A stretch of 35,385 nucleotides of DNA from Flemingiibacterium sp045578725 (GTDB taxonomy: Bacteria; Bacillota; Clostridia; Oscillospirales; CAG-272). The notes below the pieces were generated by a model. The model worked only from the letters and a program-made list of their open reading frames with translations. It made no database searches and had not been told where the DNA came from. The stretch lies in NCBI GenBank assembly GCA_045578725.1, contig JAZNKS010000107.1, positions 1 through 35,385 on the forward strand, read 5' to 3'. A program made the translations under genes and the position numbers. Every line of letters starts with the position of its first letter. Within the stretch, counting starts at the first letter, position 1. Shown here one piece after another: positions 8,716 to 15,728 of the stretch.

Positions 8716-8720
8716 AGGAG
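8716..8720 (+). promoter_or_regulatory. Ribosome binding site that fixes the decarboxylase start
   Basis: AGGAG lies eight bases before the GTG at 8729. An in-frame GTG at 8720 overlaps this site and cannot use it, so 8729 is the better start. Confidence 0.75.
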
Positions 8721-8728
8721 TGAAAGCA

Positions 8729-9994
8729 GTGAAAACCCCTTTTATCAACAAGCAGCAGCTTGAAAAAATTATCGGAACCTATCCCACCCCCTTCCATCTT
8801 TATGACGAGAAGGGTATCCGTGAGCGGGCGCGTGCGCTGAACGCCGCCTTCGCCTGGAATAAAGGCTTCAAGGAATATTTCGCCGTCAAGGCAACGCCGA
8901 ATCCCGTCATCCTCGACATTCTGCGCCAGGAAAACTGCGGCGTGGACTGCTCATCGCTGACCGAGCTGATGATGAGCGATGCCGTCGGCTTCGCGGGCGA
9001 TGAAATCATGTTCTCCTCCAACGCCACCCCGGCCGAGGATTTCATCGAAGCGCGCCGGCTGAATGCCATCATCAATCTGGATGACTTCACCCATATCGAT
9101 TATCTTGAAAAAGTGACCGGAAGTCTTCCCGAAACCATATGCTGCCGCTACAATCCCGGCGGCGATTTCCGGATCAGCACCCAGATCATGGGCAGCCCCA
9201 GCGATGCCAAATACGGCATGACCCATGAGCAGATTCTGGAGGCCTTCCGGATTCTGAAGAACCGCGGTGTCAAGCGCTTCGGCATCCATGCCTTCCTCTC
9301 CAGCAACAATACCAACAACGAATACTATCCCACTCTGGCCGGCGAGCTGTTCCGTCTGGCGGTGGAAATCAAAGAAAAAACCGGAGTCAGCGTTTCCTTC
9401 ATCAATCTCTCCGGCGGTGTGGGCGTTCCCTACCTTCCGGATGCCGAGCCTGCCAATATTGCCGTGATCGGCGAGGGTGTGCGCCGCGTATACGAGGAAA
9501 TCCTCGTTCCGGCCGGCCTTGACGGTGTATCGCTGTTCACCGAGCTCGGCCGCTATATGCTGGCCCCCAACGGACTTCTGATCACCAAGGCGATCCACCA
9601 GAAGCACATCTACAAGGAATACATCGGCTGTGATGCCTGCGCGGCCAATCTGATGCGGCCGGCCATGTACGGCTCCTACCATCACATCACGGTCATGGGC
9701 AAGGAAAACGCCCCCTGCGATCACAAGTATGATATCACCGGCGGTCTCTGCGAAAACAATGACAAATTCGCTGTTGACCGGATGCTTCCCGAAATTGAAA
9801 TCGGCGATATTCTGGCGATCCACGATGCCGGCGCTCATGGCTTTGCCATGGGCTATAACTACAACGGAAAGCTCCGCTCCGCCGAGCTTCTCTACAAGGA
9901 GGACGGCACCGCCGAGCTCATCCGCCGCGCGGAAACACCGGCCGATTACTTCGCAACGCTCGGCGTGACGAAATTCTTCGGCGGAAAAGGATAA
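8729..9994 (+). CDS. lysA: Diaminopimelate decarboxylase-like PLP enzyme
   Basis: 421-residue fold type III PLP decarboxylase. Visible family features: K54 in YFAVKATPNP (the Schiff-base lysine), H187 in GIHAFLSSN, the glycine loop SGGVG at 228-232, and C341-E342-N-N-D345 corresponding to the C-E-S-x-D motif of diaminopimelate decarboxylases, where the cysteine helps form the active site at the dimer interface. The motif usually written E-P-G-R is T-E272-L-G-R here, with leucine for proline. The likely reaction is meso-diaminopimelate to L-lysine, the last step of lysine synthesis. A related decarboxylase specificity (ornithine/arginine or carboxynorspermidine type) cannot be excluded. The start is GTG 8729. 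It has its own promoter and no clear terminator before the next gene. Confidence 0.8.
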   Translation: MKTPFINKQQLEKIIGTYPTPFHLYDEKGIRERARALNAAFAWNKGFKEYFAVKATPNPVILDILRQENCGVDCSSLTELMMSDAVGFAGDEIMFSSNATPAEDFIEARRLNAIINLDDFTHIDYLEKVTGSLPETICCRYNPGGDFRISTQIMGSPSDAKYGMTHEQILEAFRILKNRGVKRFGIHAFLSSNNTNNEYYPTLAGELFRLAVEIKEKTGVSVSFINLSGGVGVPYLPDAEPANIAVIGEGVRRVYEEILVPAGLDGVSLFTELGRYMLAPNGLLITKAIHQKHIYKEYIGCDACAANLMRPAMYGSYHHITVMGKENAPCDHKYDITGGLCENNDKFAVDRMLPEIEIGDILAIHDAGAHGFAMGYNYNGKLRSAELLYKEDGTAELIRRAETPADYFATLGVTKFFGGKG

Positions 9995-10048
9995 GGCGGA
10001 AAAAATCGTATATTTTGAAGCATCGCTGTGAAAATTCATCCGAAACGG

Positions 10049-10077
10049 TTGTAATTTTTCCGGTAATGTGATATAAT
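10049..10077 (+). promoter_or_regulatory. Promoter of the sugar-phosphate isomerase/epimerase gene
   Basis: TTGTAA (10049-10054), a 17-base spacer and TATAAT (10072-10077), with TGA directly before the -10 giving an extended element. The predicted transcript would begin at or next to a small hairpin, CAGACG/CGTCTG at 10083-10101, which might protect its 5' end. Confidence 0.78.
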
Positions 10078-10142
10078 GGATCCAGACGCAAAATCCGTCT
10101 GAAAGCAACAGAAAACAAATAATTTTTTTGGAGGATACAAAA

Positions 10143-10958
10143 ATGGCACTTCCCGTAGCTGTACAGCTTTATTCAATCCGCGATGAAGTCGCAAAGGACA
10201 TGAAGGCAGCCCTCATCAAGGTTAAGGAGATGGGCTACCAGGGCGTTGAATTCGCCGGCCTCTTCGGCAACAAGCCCGCTGACATCAAGGCAATGTGCGC
10301 CGAGCTCGGTCTCTGCCCCATTTCCGCACACGTTCCGATTGACGATATGGTCAAGGATCCCGAAGGCGTTCTCTCCGACTATGCCGAAATCGGCGTTAAG
10401 TATGTCGTTGTTCCCTATGTCATCGAGGAAAGACGTCCCGGCGGCTCCAAGTTCGATCAGACCATCGAAGACATGAAGATGATCGGCACCATCGCCAAGG
10501 CAAAGGGCATGACCCTTCTCTATCACAACCACGACTTCGAATTCGTTACGATCGACGGCGTATACGGCCTGGATCTGATCTATCAGAAGGTTCCGGCGGA
10601 TCTCCTTCAGACCGAGATCGATACCTGCTGGGCCAATGTCGGCGGCGAGAACCCCGCACAGTATGTTCTCAAGTACACCGGCCGCGCTCCTGTTGTCCAC
10701 CTGAAGGACTTCGCAGGCGAGAAGTCGGACGATATGTACGAGCTGATCGGCATCGACAAGAAGGCTCCGGCCCGTCCCAGCAACTTTGAATTCCGTCCGG
10801 TAGGCTTTGGCAACCAGAACGTTCCCAACATCCTTGATGCTTCCGTACAGGCAGGCGCCGGCTGGGTTGTTGTTGAGCAGGATCAGCCCTCCATGGGCAG
10901 AACGCCTCTGGAGTGCATCAAGCTCGCACGCGACTATCTGAAGCTCCTTGGCTGGTAA
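10143..10958 (+). CDS. Sugar phosphate isomerase/epimerase, xylose isomerase-like TIM barrel
   Basis: 271-residue single-domain TIM barrel of the AP-endonuclease-2/xylose isomerase-like family. Recognisable elements are the opening VQLYSIRDE, GVEFAG with E36, H63, the HNHDFEF motif at 128-134, E158 and D160, and HLKDF at 186-190, together giving the expected metal-binding Glu/Asp/His set. Members isomerise or epimerise sugars or their phosphates, including inosose and keto-sugars; the substrate here is unknown. I chose the ATG at 10143 for GGAGG at 10130-10134 with 8-base spacing. Codon use is as biased as in rpoC (lysine almost always AAG) and the promoter is good, so the protein is probably abundant. 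The HAD gene overlaps its end, suggesting a shared sugar-phosphate pathway. Confidence 0.87.
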   Translation: MALPVAVQLYSIRDEVAKDMKAALIKVKEMGYQGVEFAGLFGNKPADIKAMCAELGLCPISAHVPIDDMVKDPEGVLSDYAEIGVKYVVVPYVIEERRPGGSKFDQTIEDMKMIGTIAKAKGMTLLYHNHDFEFVTIDGVYGLDLIYQKVPADLLQTEIDTCWANVGGENPAQYVLKYTGRAPVVHLKDFAGEKSDDMYELIGIDKKAPARPSNFEFRPVGFGNQNVPNILDASVQAGAGWVVVEQDQPSMGRTPLECIKLARDYLKLLGW

Positions 10959-11730
10959 GCTTCGTTATTCAGGCATCCTTCTCTGCTCCGATCTGGACGG
11001 TACACTCGCGCCGACACCGGAGAATCTGGATGCTCTGACAACCTTCACCAACAACGGCGGTCGGTTTACTATGGCAACCGGCCGCCGACCGGCTCATTTC
11101 CGGGAAACGGTACAGGGTCTGCCGATCAATGCTCCCGTTGTGGCGCTGAATGGCAATGCCATCTACGATCTGGAAGCCGACCGTCCGATCTGGCTGAATC
11201 CGATTCCGTATGAGCTGGTGCGTGAGGTTCTCCGCTTCACAGAGAAAAACAGCCCCGACTGCTCAGAGATGCGCGCCAATTCGCTGACACACGGCACCCT
11301 TTTCAGCCCCATCAAAGGCGAAACTGCCGACCGTATGCTGGAAGAGCTTGCGCAGCGCGAGGAGCTGCAGGGCATCATGACGCTGGTTATGGTCTGCCGT
11401 CCCTTCATCCGTGAGGATTTCCGCGAGCGCTATGCAAAAGCCTTTCCGATGCTGACCAATGTACAGACCTGGGGACAGGGGCTGGAGCTCCATCACCCGG
11501 ACGGCGGCAAAGGAAATGCCGTTGCCCGTCTGCGTGAGTATCTGGGCGGACGGGATGTTATCCATACCGTTGTCTGTGTCGGCGATCAGGAAAACGATCT
11601 TTCCATGATCCGCTATGCCGACATCGGCTATGCGGTCGCCAATGCATCCGATGTGCTGAAGGCCGAGGCCGACCGCATCACGGTTTCCGTATCGGAAAAT
11701 GCCATTGCGCGAATCATAGAAGAGCTTTGA
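10948..11730 (+). CDS. HAD-superfamily phosphatase (Cof-type)
   Basis: 260-residue haloacid dehalogenase-type hydrolase of the Cof/IIB group, typically sugar-phosphate or phosphorylated-cofactor phosphatases. Motif I is D15-L-D17-G-T-L, motif II lies in ATGRRP (43-48), motif III is K188 in DGGKGNA, and motif IV is GDQEND at 212-217. The start is unusual: a TTG at 10948 is the only ordinary start codon in frame before motif I (a stop precedes it at 10939). It lies 11 bases inside the end of the isomerase gene and has no Shine-Dalgarno, so translation probably depends on ribosomes finishing the upstream gene. Its place after a sugar isomerase fits a sugar-phosphate phosphatase, which is inference. 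Confidence 0.85.
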   Translation: MAGKLRYSGILLCSDLDGTLAPTPENLDALTTFTNNGGRFTMATGRRPAHFRETVQGLPINAPVVALNGNAIYDLEADRPIWLNPIPYELVREVLRFTEKNSPDCSEMRANSLTHGTLFSPIKGETADRMLEELAQREELQGIMTLVMVCRPFIREDFRERYAKAFPMLTNVQTWGQGLELHHPDGGKGNAVARLREYLGGRDVIHTVVCVGDQENDLSMIRYADIGYAVANASDVLKAEADRITVSVSENAIARIIEEL

Positions 11731-11785
11731 TAAACGGAGGCATCCTTTCGCGCTCCACTTTCGATCTTCCATAAGGAGAACCACC

Positions 11786-12601
11786 ATGAACATTCAATAC
11801 CTGTATCCGGGCGGACGGCAGAAAGCGCTGACCATGAGCTATGATGACGGCGCTGTCCACGATGCCCGACTGATTGAAATCTTCAACAAGTATCACATTA
11901 AGGCAACCTTTCATCTGATTTCCGGCCGCATTCAGGCATCCGATTCCTGGATCAAGCCCCAGGAGCTGAAAACCGTCTATGCCGGCCATGAAATCTCCGC
12001 CCATTCGCTGAATCATCCGTTTTTCGATGCCATCCCGAGGGAGCAGCTGCTCTATGAAATGATTGAGGACAAAAAATTTCTCGAATCGGCCTGCGGCTAT
12101 CCCGTCCGCGGAATGTCCTACCCTAACGGAGTTGTCAACGAGGATGTCATGAACTGCATCAAGGCCTGCGGCTTTGTCTATGCCCGCACGGCAGGATCAA
12201 CCGAAGAATTCAAGCTCCCGGCCGATTTCATGATGTGGGAAGGTACCTGCCATCACAGCCATGATATTATCGGAAAAATCGATCTTTTCCGCGATTCGTG
12301 GTACGGGAAATTTGGCACGCCCCTTTTCTACATCTGGGGACACAGCTTTGAGCTGGCACGCAATACTGCCAACAACAGCTGGGCGATGATCGAAGAATTC
12401 TGCGACAAATTCACCGCAACCTTTGAGGATAAGGTCTGGTACGCCACCAACATCGAAATCTATGACTATCTCTCGGGCCTCCGCAGAATGCAGTTCTCAG
12501 CTGACCGCACGATGGTCTTCAGCGATTGTGCCCAGTCGCTCTGGATCAGCGTGGACGGTGAGCCAGTCGAAATCAAGCCCGGCCTGAACCGTCTTGTTTG
12601 A
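11786..12601 (+). CDS. Cytoplasmic polysaccharide deacetylase-like protein (NodB/CE4)
   Basis: 271-residue NodB-homology protein. The first metal motif is MSYDDG with D20 and D21 (the T-F-D-D-G element), and the second is H73-S-L-N-H77. There is no signal peptide or membrane segment, unlike peptidoglycan deacetylases, so a cytoplasmic substrate is likely; related proteins near sugar-metabolism genes may act on small N-acetyl compounds. The upstream isomerase and HAD phosphatase lie in the same transcription unit (gap of 55 bases, no promoter or terminator seen), suggesting breakdown of a modified sugar. The start is supported by AAGGAG at 11773-11778. A GC-rich terminator follows directly. 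Confidence 0.83.
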   Translation: MNIQYLYPGGRQKALTMSYDDGAVHDARLIEIFNKYHIKATFHLISGRIQASDSWIKPQELKTVYAGHEISAHSLNHPFFDAIPREQLLYEMIEDKKFLESACGYPVRGMSYPNGVVNEDVMNCIKACGFVYARTAGSTEEFKLPADFMMWEGTCHHSHDIIGKIDLFRDSWYGKFGTPLFYIWGHSFELARNTANNSWAMIEEFCDKFTATFEDKVWYATNIEIYDYLSGLRRMQFSADRTMVFSDCAQSLWISVDGEPVEIKPGLNRLV

Positions 12602-12619
12602 AAACCCGCGCATCTGCCT

Positions 12620-12645
12620 AAAGCCGCCTTCGGGCGGCTTTTTTT
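12620..12645 (+). terminator. Intrinsic terminator after the deacetylase gene
   Basis: A 9-bp stem, AAAGCCGCC (12620-12628) with GGCGGCTTT (12633-12641), a TTCG tetraloop and a run of T's to 12645. It ends the isomerase-HAD-deacetylase unit. Confidence 0.93.
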
Positions 12646-12677
12646 CCTGGACATGAAATCCTTTTACAATCTGGTCA

Positions 12678-12706
12678 TTGAAATTCACCCCGCTTTGTGC
12701 TATAAT
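12678..12706 (+). promoter_or_regulatory. Promoter of the pyridoxal kinase operon
   Basis: TTGAAA (12678-12683), a 17-base spacer ending TGTGC, and TATAAT (12701-12706). The -35 matches 5 of 6, and the -10 is perfect and extended. Confidence 0.87.
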
Positions 12707-12725
12707 TTATATATCCAAAAATGTC

Positions 12726-12732
12726 AAGGAGG
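12726..12732 (+). promoter_or_regulatory. Ribosome binding site that fixes the pyridoxal kinase start
   Basis: AAGGAGG sits nine bases before the GTG at 12742. An in-frame ATG at 12721 lies upstream of this site and would waste it. Confidence 0.8.
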
Positions 12733-12741
12733 CTTTCGTCC

Positions 12742-13611
12742 GTGAAACCGCAGCGCATACTGGCCATCCACGATCTGTCCTGCTTCGGACGGTGCTCGCT
12801 GATGGTCATCATTCCCGCGCTTTCCGCCATGGGTATGGAGGTTGTTCCTCTGCCGACCGCCCTGCTTTCCACCCACACCGGCGGCTTTTGTGGGATGACC
12901 TTCTACGATCTGACCCATACCATGCTCCCCGCGCTGGAGCATTACAGACAGATGGACATGAGCTTTGATGCCATCTATACCGGCTTTCTCGGAAGCGCAC
13001 CGCAGATTGATACCGTACGCACCGCCATTGAAATGTTCGGCCATTCCTCCGCGTGCAAGGATCGTCCGCTCATTCTGGTCGATCCGGTCATGGGGGATGA
13101 CGGTGAGGTCTATCAGACCTACACCCCCGAAATGTGCCATCGGATGGGCGAGCTCTGCCATCTGGCCGATATCCTCACCCCCAATCTCACCGAAGCCTGC
13201 ATCCTGACCGATGAGGCCTATCCCGCGCCCTTTGCATCCCGTGATGCGGCGGAATCGACCGGCCGCCGTCTGGCCCTTGCGCTCGCCGAGCGCTACAAGG
13301 TCGGACGGATCGCCCTCACCGGCATCGAGTGGGATGACCGTCTTCTGAGCATTTCGCTGGATTACGGTGAGCTGACCGTCATCGAGCAGCCGCGTCTTGC
13401 AAGCGGCTATCCCGGAACCGGTGATCTGTTTGCCTCGATTTTGCTGGGAGAGGCGATGGAGAATCAACCCTTTTGCCGTGCCGTTGAAAATGCCTGCCGC
13501 CTGACCGCCGATTTCATCGCCGATACGGCCCGCACCGATTCCCCGCGCCGCGAAGGTCTGTGCCTTGAGCCGAATCTGTACCGTCTTACCGAAAGAAGGA
13601 ATCCCCAATGA
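12742..13611 (+). CDS. pdxY: Pyridoxal/pyridoxamine kinase (ribokinase family)
   Basis: 289-residue kinase of the PdxK/PdxY group, phosphorylating pyridoxal, pyridoxamine or pyridoxine with ATP in vitamin B6 salvage. Family signatures: the opening HDLSCFGRCSL at 10-20, the PLPTALLSTHTGGF segment at 37-50 that lines the substrate pocket, DPVMGDDG at 114-121, and the anion hole with catalytic aspartate GTGD at 225-228. The GTG start at 12742 is chosen for the strong AAGGAGG at 12726-12732. The stop overlaps the ATG of the next gene (ATGA), so kinase and transporter component are coupled. The gene symbol is by family; activity on hydroxymethylpyrimidine is possible but less likely given the substrate-pocket motif. 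Confidence 0.85.
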   Translation: MKPQRILAIHDLSCFGRCSLMVIIPALSAMGMEVVPLPTALLSTHTGGFCGMTFYDLTHTMLPALEHYRQMDMSFDAIYTGFLGSAPQIDTVRTAIEMFGHSSACKDRPLILVDPVMGDDGEVYQTYTPEMCHRMGELCHLADILTPNLTEACILTDEAYPAPFASRDAAESTGRRLALALAERYKVGRIALTGIEWDDRLLSISLDYGELTVIEQPRLASGYPGTGDLFASILLGEAMENQPFCRAVENACRLTADFIADTARTDSPRREGLCLEPNLYRLTERRNPQ

Positions 13612-14138
13612 CCCACCATCCTGATATGCAAAACCGACACCACGCCCTGCGCCATCTTGTCCTCGGTGCGGTTTTCGCCGCACTGATTTTTGTCGCCACA
13701 GCCTATCTGCCGCGTCTGCCGTTCGCAGGAGGCTATGTTCATCCGGGCGATGCCTTCCTTTATCTGGCCGCCGCTCTGCTGCCGACTCCGATCGCCTGTG
13801 CGGCTGGTGCCATCGGCGCGGGACTCGCCGATGCCCTCACCGGCTATCTGATCTGGATGCCGGGAACGGTAATTATCAAAGCCCTGCTGGCTCTGCCCTT
13901 CACCGCCCGCTCCGAAAAAATTCTCTGCCGCCGCAATCTCATTGCCTGTGCAGCAGCCTGCGCGATCAGCATCGGCGGGTATTATCTGTATGAGATCCTT
14001 CTGACACGAAGCCTTGCCGCCCCCGCCGCTTCGGTCTTCTTCAATCTGCTGCAGGGCGTGGCCAGCGCCATCCTCTTTGGTCTGATCGGTCTGCTTTTTG
14101 ACCGGACACGACTGAAAAAACATCTCGGTCTGCTCTGA
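13608..14138 (+). CDS. ECF transporter substrate-binding (S) component, probably for vitamin B6
   Basis: 176-residue integral membrane protein with five to six hydrophobic helices. Its layout (HHALRHLVLGAVFAALIFVA, then GGYVHPGDAFLYLAAALLPT) is that of S-components of energy-coupling factor transporters. S-components bind a vitamin and work with a shared EcfT-EcfA module encoded elsewhere; none is in this window. The ATG overlaps the pyridoxal kinase stop by four bases. That coupling is the basis for proposing a B6 vitamer as substrate, which is inference from context; the sequence alone does not show the ligand. A strong terminator closes the operon. Confidence 0.75.
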   Translation: MTHHPDMQNRHHALRHLVLGAVFAALIFVATAYLPRLPFAGGYVHPGDAFLYLAAALLPTPIACAAGAIGAGLADALTGYLIWMPGTVIIKALLALPFTARSEKILCRRNLIACAAACAISIGGYYLYEILLTRSLAAPAASVFFNLLQGVASAILFGLIGLLFDRTRLKKHLGLL

Positions 14139-14144
14139 AACTCC

Positions 14145-14174
14145 CCCGGAAGATTCCTTCTTCCGGGTTTTTTT
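14145..14174 (+). terminator. Intrinsic terminator after the ECF S-component
   Basis: A perfect 9-bp stem, CCCGGAAGA (14145-14153) with TCTTCCGGG (14159-14167), a 5-base loop and seven T's. Confidence 0.93.
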
Positions 14175-14206
14175 ACGGAAAAACAAGGAATATTTCCCTT
14201 CCCCTA

Positions 14207-14235
14207 TTGAAATATTCGCGCAAATGAAGTATAAT
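14207..14235 (+). promoter_or_regulatory. Promoter of the CorC-family gene
   Basis: TTGAAA (14207-14212), a 17-base spacer and TATAAT (14230-14235). A second TATAAT at 14239-14244 may be an alternative -10. The implied 5' leader is about 200 bases. Confidence 0.8.
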
Positions 14236-14244
14236 AGATATAAT

Positions 14245-14441
14245 GCCCGGTGTATGCTTTCAGCCAGCCGGCAAATATCAAAACAGAAATGAGTGAATAT
14301 CTTCATGAGCGATCCTTCCGTTGGGCCCCGATGTACCCCGTATCGGATTCTGACTCCAACAGGCGACTGCCCGCTGTCCCCGCCGTGATCTTTTCCCCGT
14401 CCCCATAAACCATCATTACATTTTTCGGAGGAACTGTTCTC
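14245..14441 (+). promoter_or_regulatory. Long untranslated leader of the CorC-family gene, unclassified
   Basis: About 200 bases separate the promoter from the start codon. It contains a small hairpin (CCGAT/ATCGG around a 9-base loop, in the segment 14330-14350) and C-rich tracts. No intrinsic terminator and no riboswitch family that I recognise is present. Two short open frames (ATG at 14289 and 14304) lack ribosome binding sites. Confidence 0.4.
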
Positions 14442-15728
14442 ATGGGTACCAGCGGTATGCTTATCGCACTCCTGATTCTTGTTGCTATGTCCGGCATTTT
14501 TTCCGCTACGGAAACTGCCTTTTCCACCTTCAACCGTGTCCGTGTGAAAACGCTGGCAGGCGACGGCAACCGGCGCGCCGCCCTCGTCATGGATCTGGTT
14601 GAAGACTACGATTCCCTTCTTTCCACCATACTTATCGGAAACAATATCGTCAATATCGCCATGGCCTCGCTTGCCACCGTCATGTTCGTTCAATGGTTTC
14701 CGACCAACGGCGCCGCCATTTCCACCGCGGTCACAACCGTTTTCGTGCTGATCTTCGGTGAAATCTCTCCCAAAAGCATCGCCAAGGAGCTTCCGGACGG
14801 CTTTGTTATGACCATCGCCCCCGTTATCCGCGTGATCTGCATCGTATTCACGCCGCTGAATCTGCTTTTCCGGTTATGGAAGAAGCTGCTGGCCAAAATC
14901 TTCAAATTCAAGGGCACGGCGGCCATCACCGAGGATGAGCTGATCACCATTGTCGATGAAGCCACGCAGGACGGCGGCCTGAATGAACAGGAAGGCGAGC
15001 TGATCCGCTCCGCCATTGAATTCAATGACGTCGAGGTCGGTGACATCATCACACCCCGTGTCGATGTGGTTGCAATCGACGATGATACGCCCTTCGAAGA
15101 AATCGGCGAGCTGTTCATGGAATCCGGCTTCTCCCGCCTTCCGGTCTACCGGGAAACCATCGACGATATTTTCGGTGTCCTTCACGAAAAGGATTACTAC
15201 CGACTCCGCCGTGAGGGAAGCACCCGCATCGAAGATGCGCTCGGCAAGCCCTTCTTTGTCCCCTGTCATGTCAAAATCTCCAAGCTGCTGGAGCAATTCC
15301 GGCAGGCGCAGACCCACATGGCCATTGTCCTCGACGATTACGGCGGAACCATGGGCGTTGCCACGCTCGAGGACGTGATCGAAGAGCTGGTCGGCGACAT
15401 CTGGGATGAGCATGATGAGGTCATCGAGCAGATCCGCGAGGAAGCGGACGGCGCGCTGATCGTTTCCGGCGATACCCGCCCACAGGATATGTTTGAGCGG
15501 CTGGAGCTGTCGGTCAGTGAGGATGAGCTGCCCCAGACCGTCAGCGGCTGGGTCACCAAGGAACTCGGCGAATTCCCGGAAAAGGGCGCTCACTTTGTCT
15601 TTGATGAAATTGAAATTGATATTCTTTCGGTGGATGAAAAGCTGGTGGATGAAATCCGCGTACGCAAATGCGCCCGACCGGAAGAAGAAAACGATACCCC
15701 CGCCATGAAAGGATCGGAAAAAGCATGA
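14442..15728 (+). CDS. CNNM/CorC-family membrane protein with CBS domains (hemolysin C family)
   Basis: 428-residue protein in the standard order. A DUF21/CNNM transmembrane domain spans about 1-150 and includes the GNNIVNI motif at 66-72 and the FGEISPK motif at 105-111. A paired CBS domain lies at about 205-322 with the conserved ITPR at 203-206. A C-terminal CorC_HlyC domain lies at about 335-415. Family members are implicated in magnesium, cobalt or sodium-coupled divalent cation export; the hemolysin name is historical. The CBS pair probably senses ATP-Mg. The start has GGAGG at 14427-14431. The stop overlaps the next gene's ATG by four bases. The long leader hints at post-transcriptional control. 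Confidence 0.92.
   Translation: MGTSGMLIALLILVAMSGIFSATETAFSTFNRVRVKTLAGDGNRRAALVMDLVEDYDSLLSTILIGNNIVNIAMASLATVMFVQWFPTNGAAISTAVTTVFVLIFGEISPKSIAKELPDGFVMTIAPVIRVICIVFTPLNLLFRLWKKLLAKIFKFKGTAAITEDELITIVDEATQDGGLNEQEGELIRSAIEFNDVEVGDIITPRVDVVAIDDDTPFEEIGELFMESGFSRLPVYRETIDDIFGVLHEKDYYRLRREGSTRIEDALGKPFFVPCHVKISKLLEQFRQAQTHMAIVLDDYGGTMGVATLEDVIEELVGDIWDEHDEVIEQIREEADGALIVSGDTRPQDMFERLELSVSEDELPQTVSGWVTKELGEFPEKGAHFVFDEIEIDILSVDEKLVDEIRVRKCARPEEENDTPAMKGSEKA

Noticed and set aside
10083..10101. Hairpin CAGACG/CGTCTG before the isomerase gene as a terminator or riboswitch
   Set aside because: Only six base pairs with no T run, located at the predicted transcript start. At most a 5' stabilising stem.
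10972..11770. Similar strings beginning GGCATCCTT at about 10972 and 11739
   Set aside because: The match decays after nine bases, and one copy is coding sequence. Chance similarity.
14289..14408. Short open frames in the CorC leader (39 codons from 14289, 27 codons from 14304)
   Set aside because: Neither has a ribosome binding site, and their composition (Pro, Ser, Arg) does not look like a protein.
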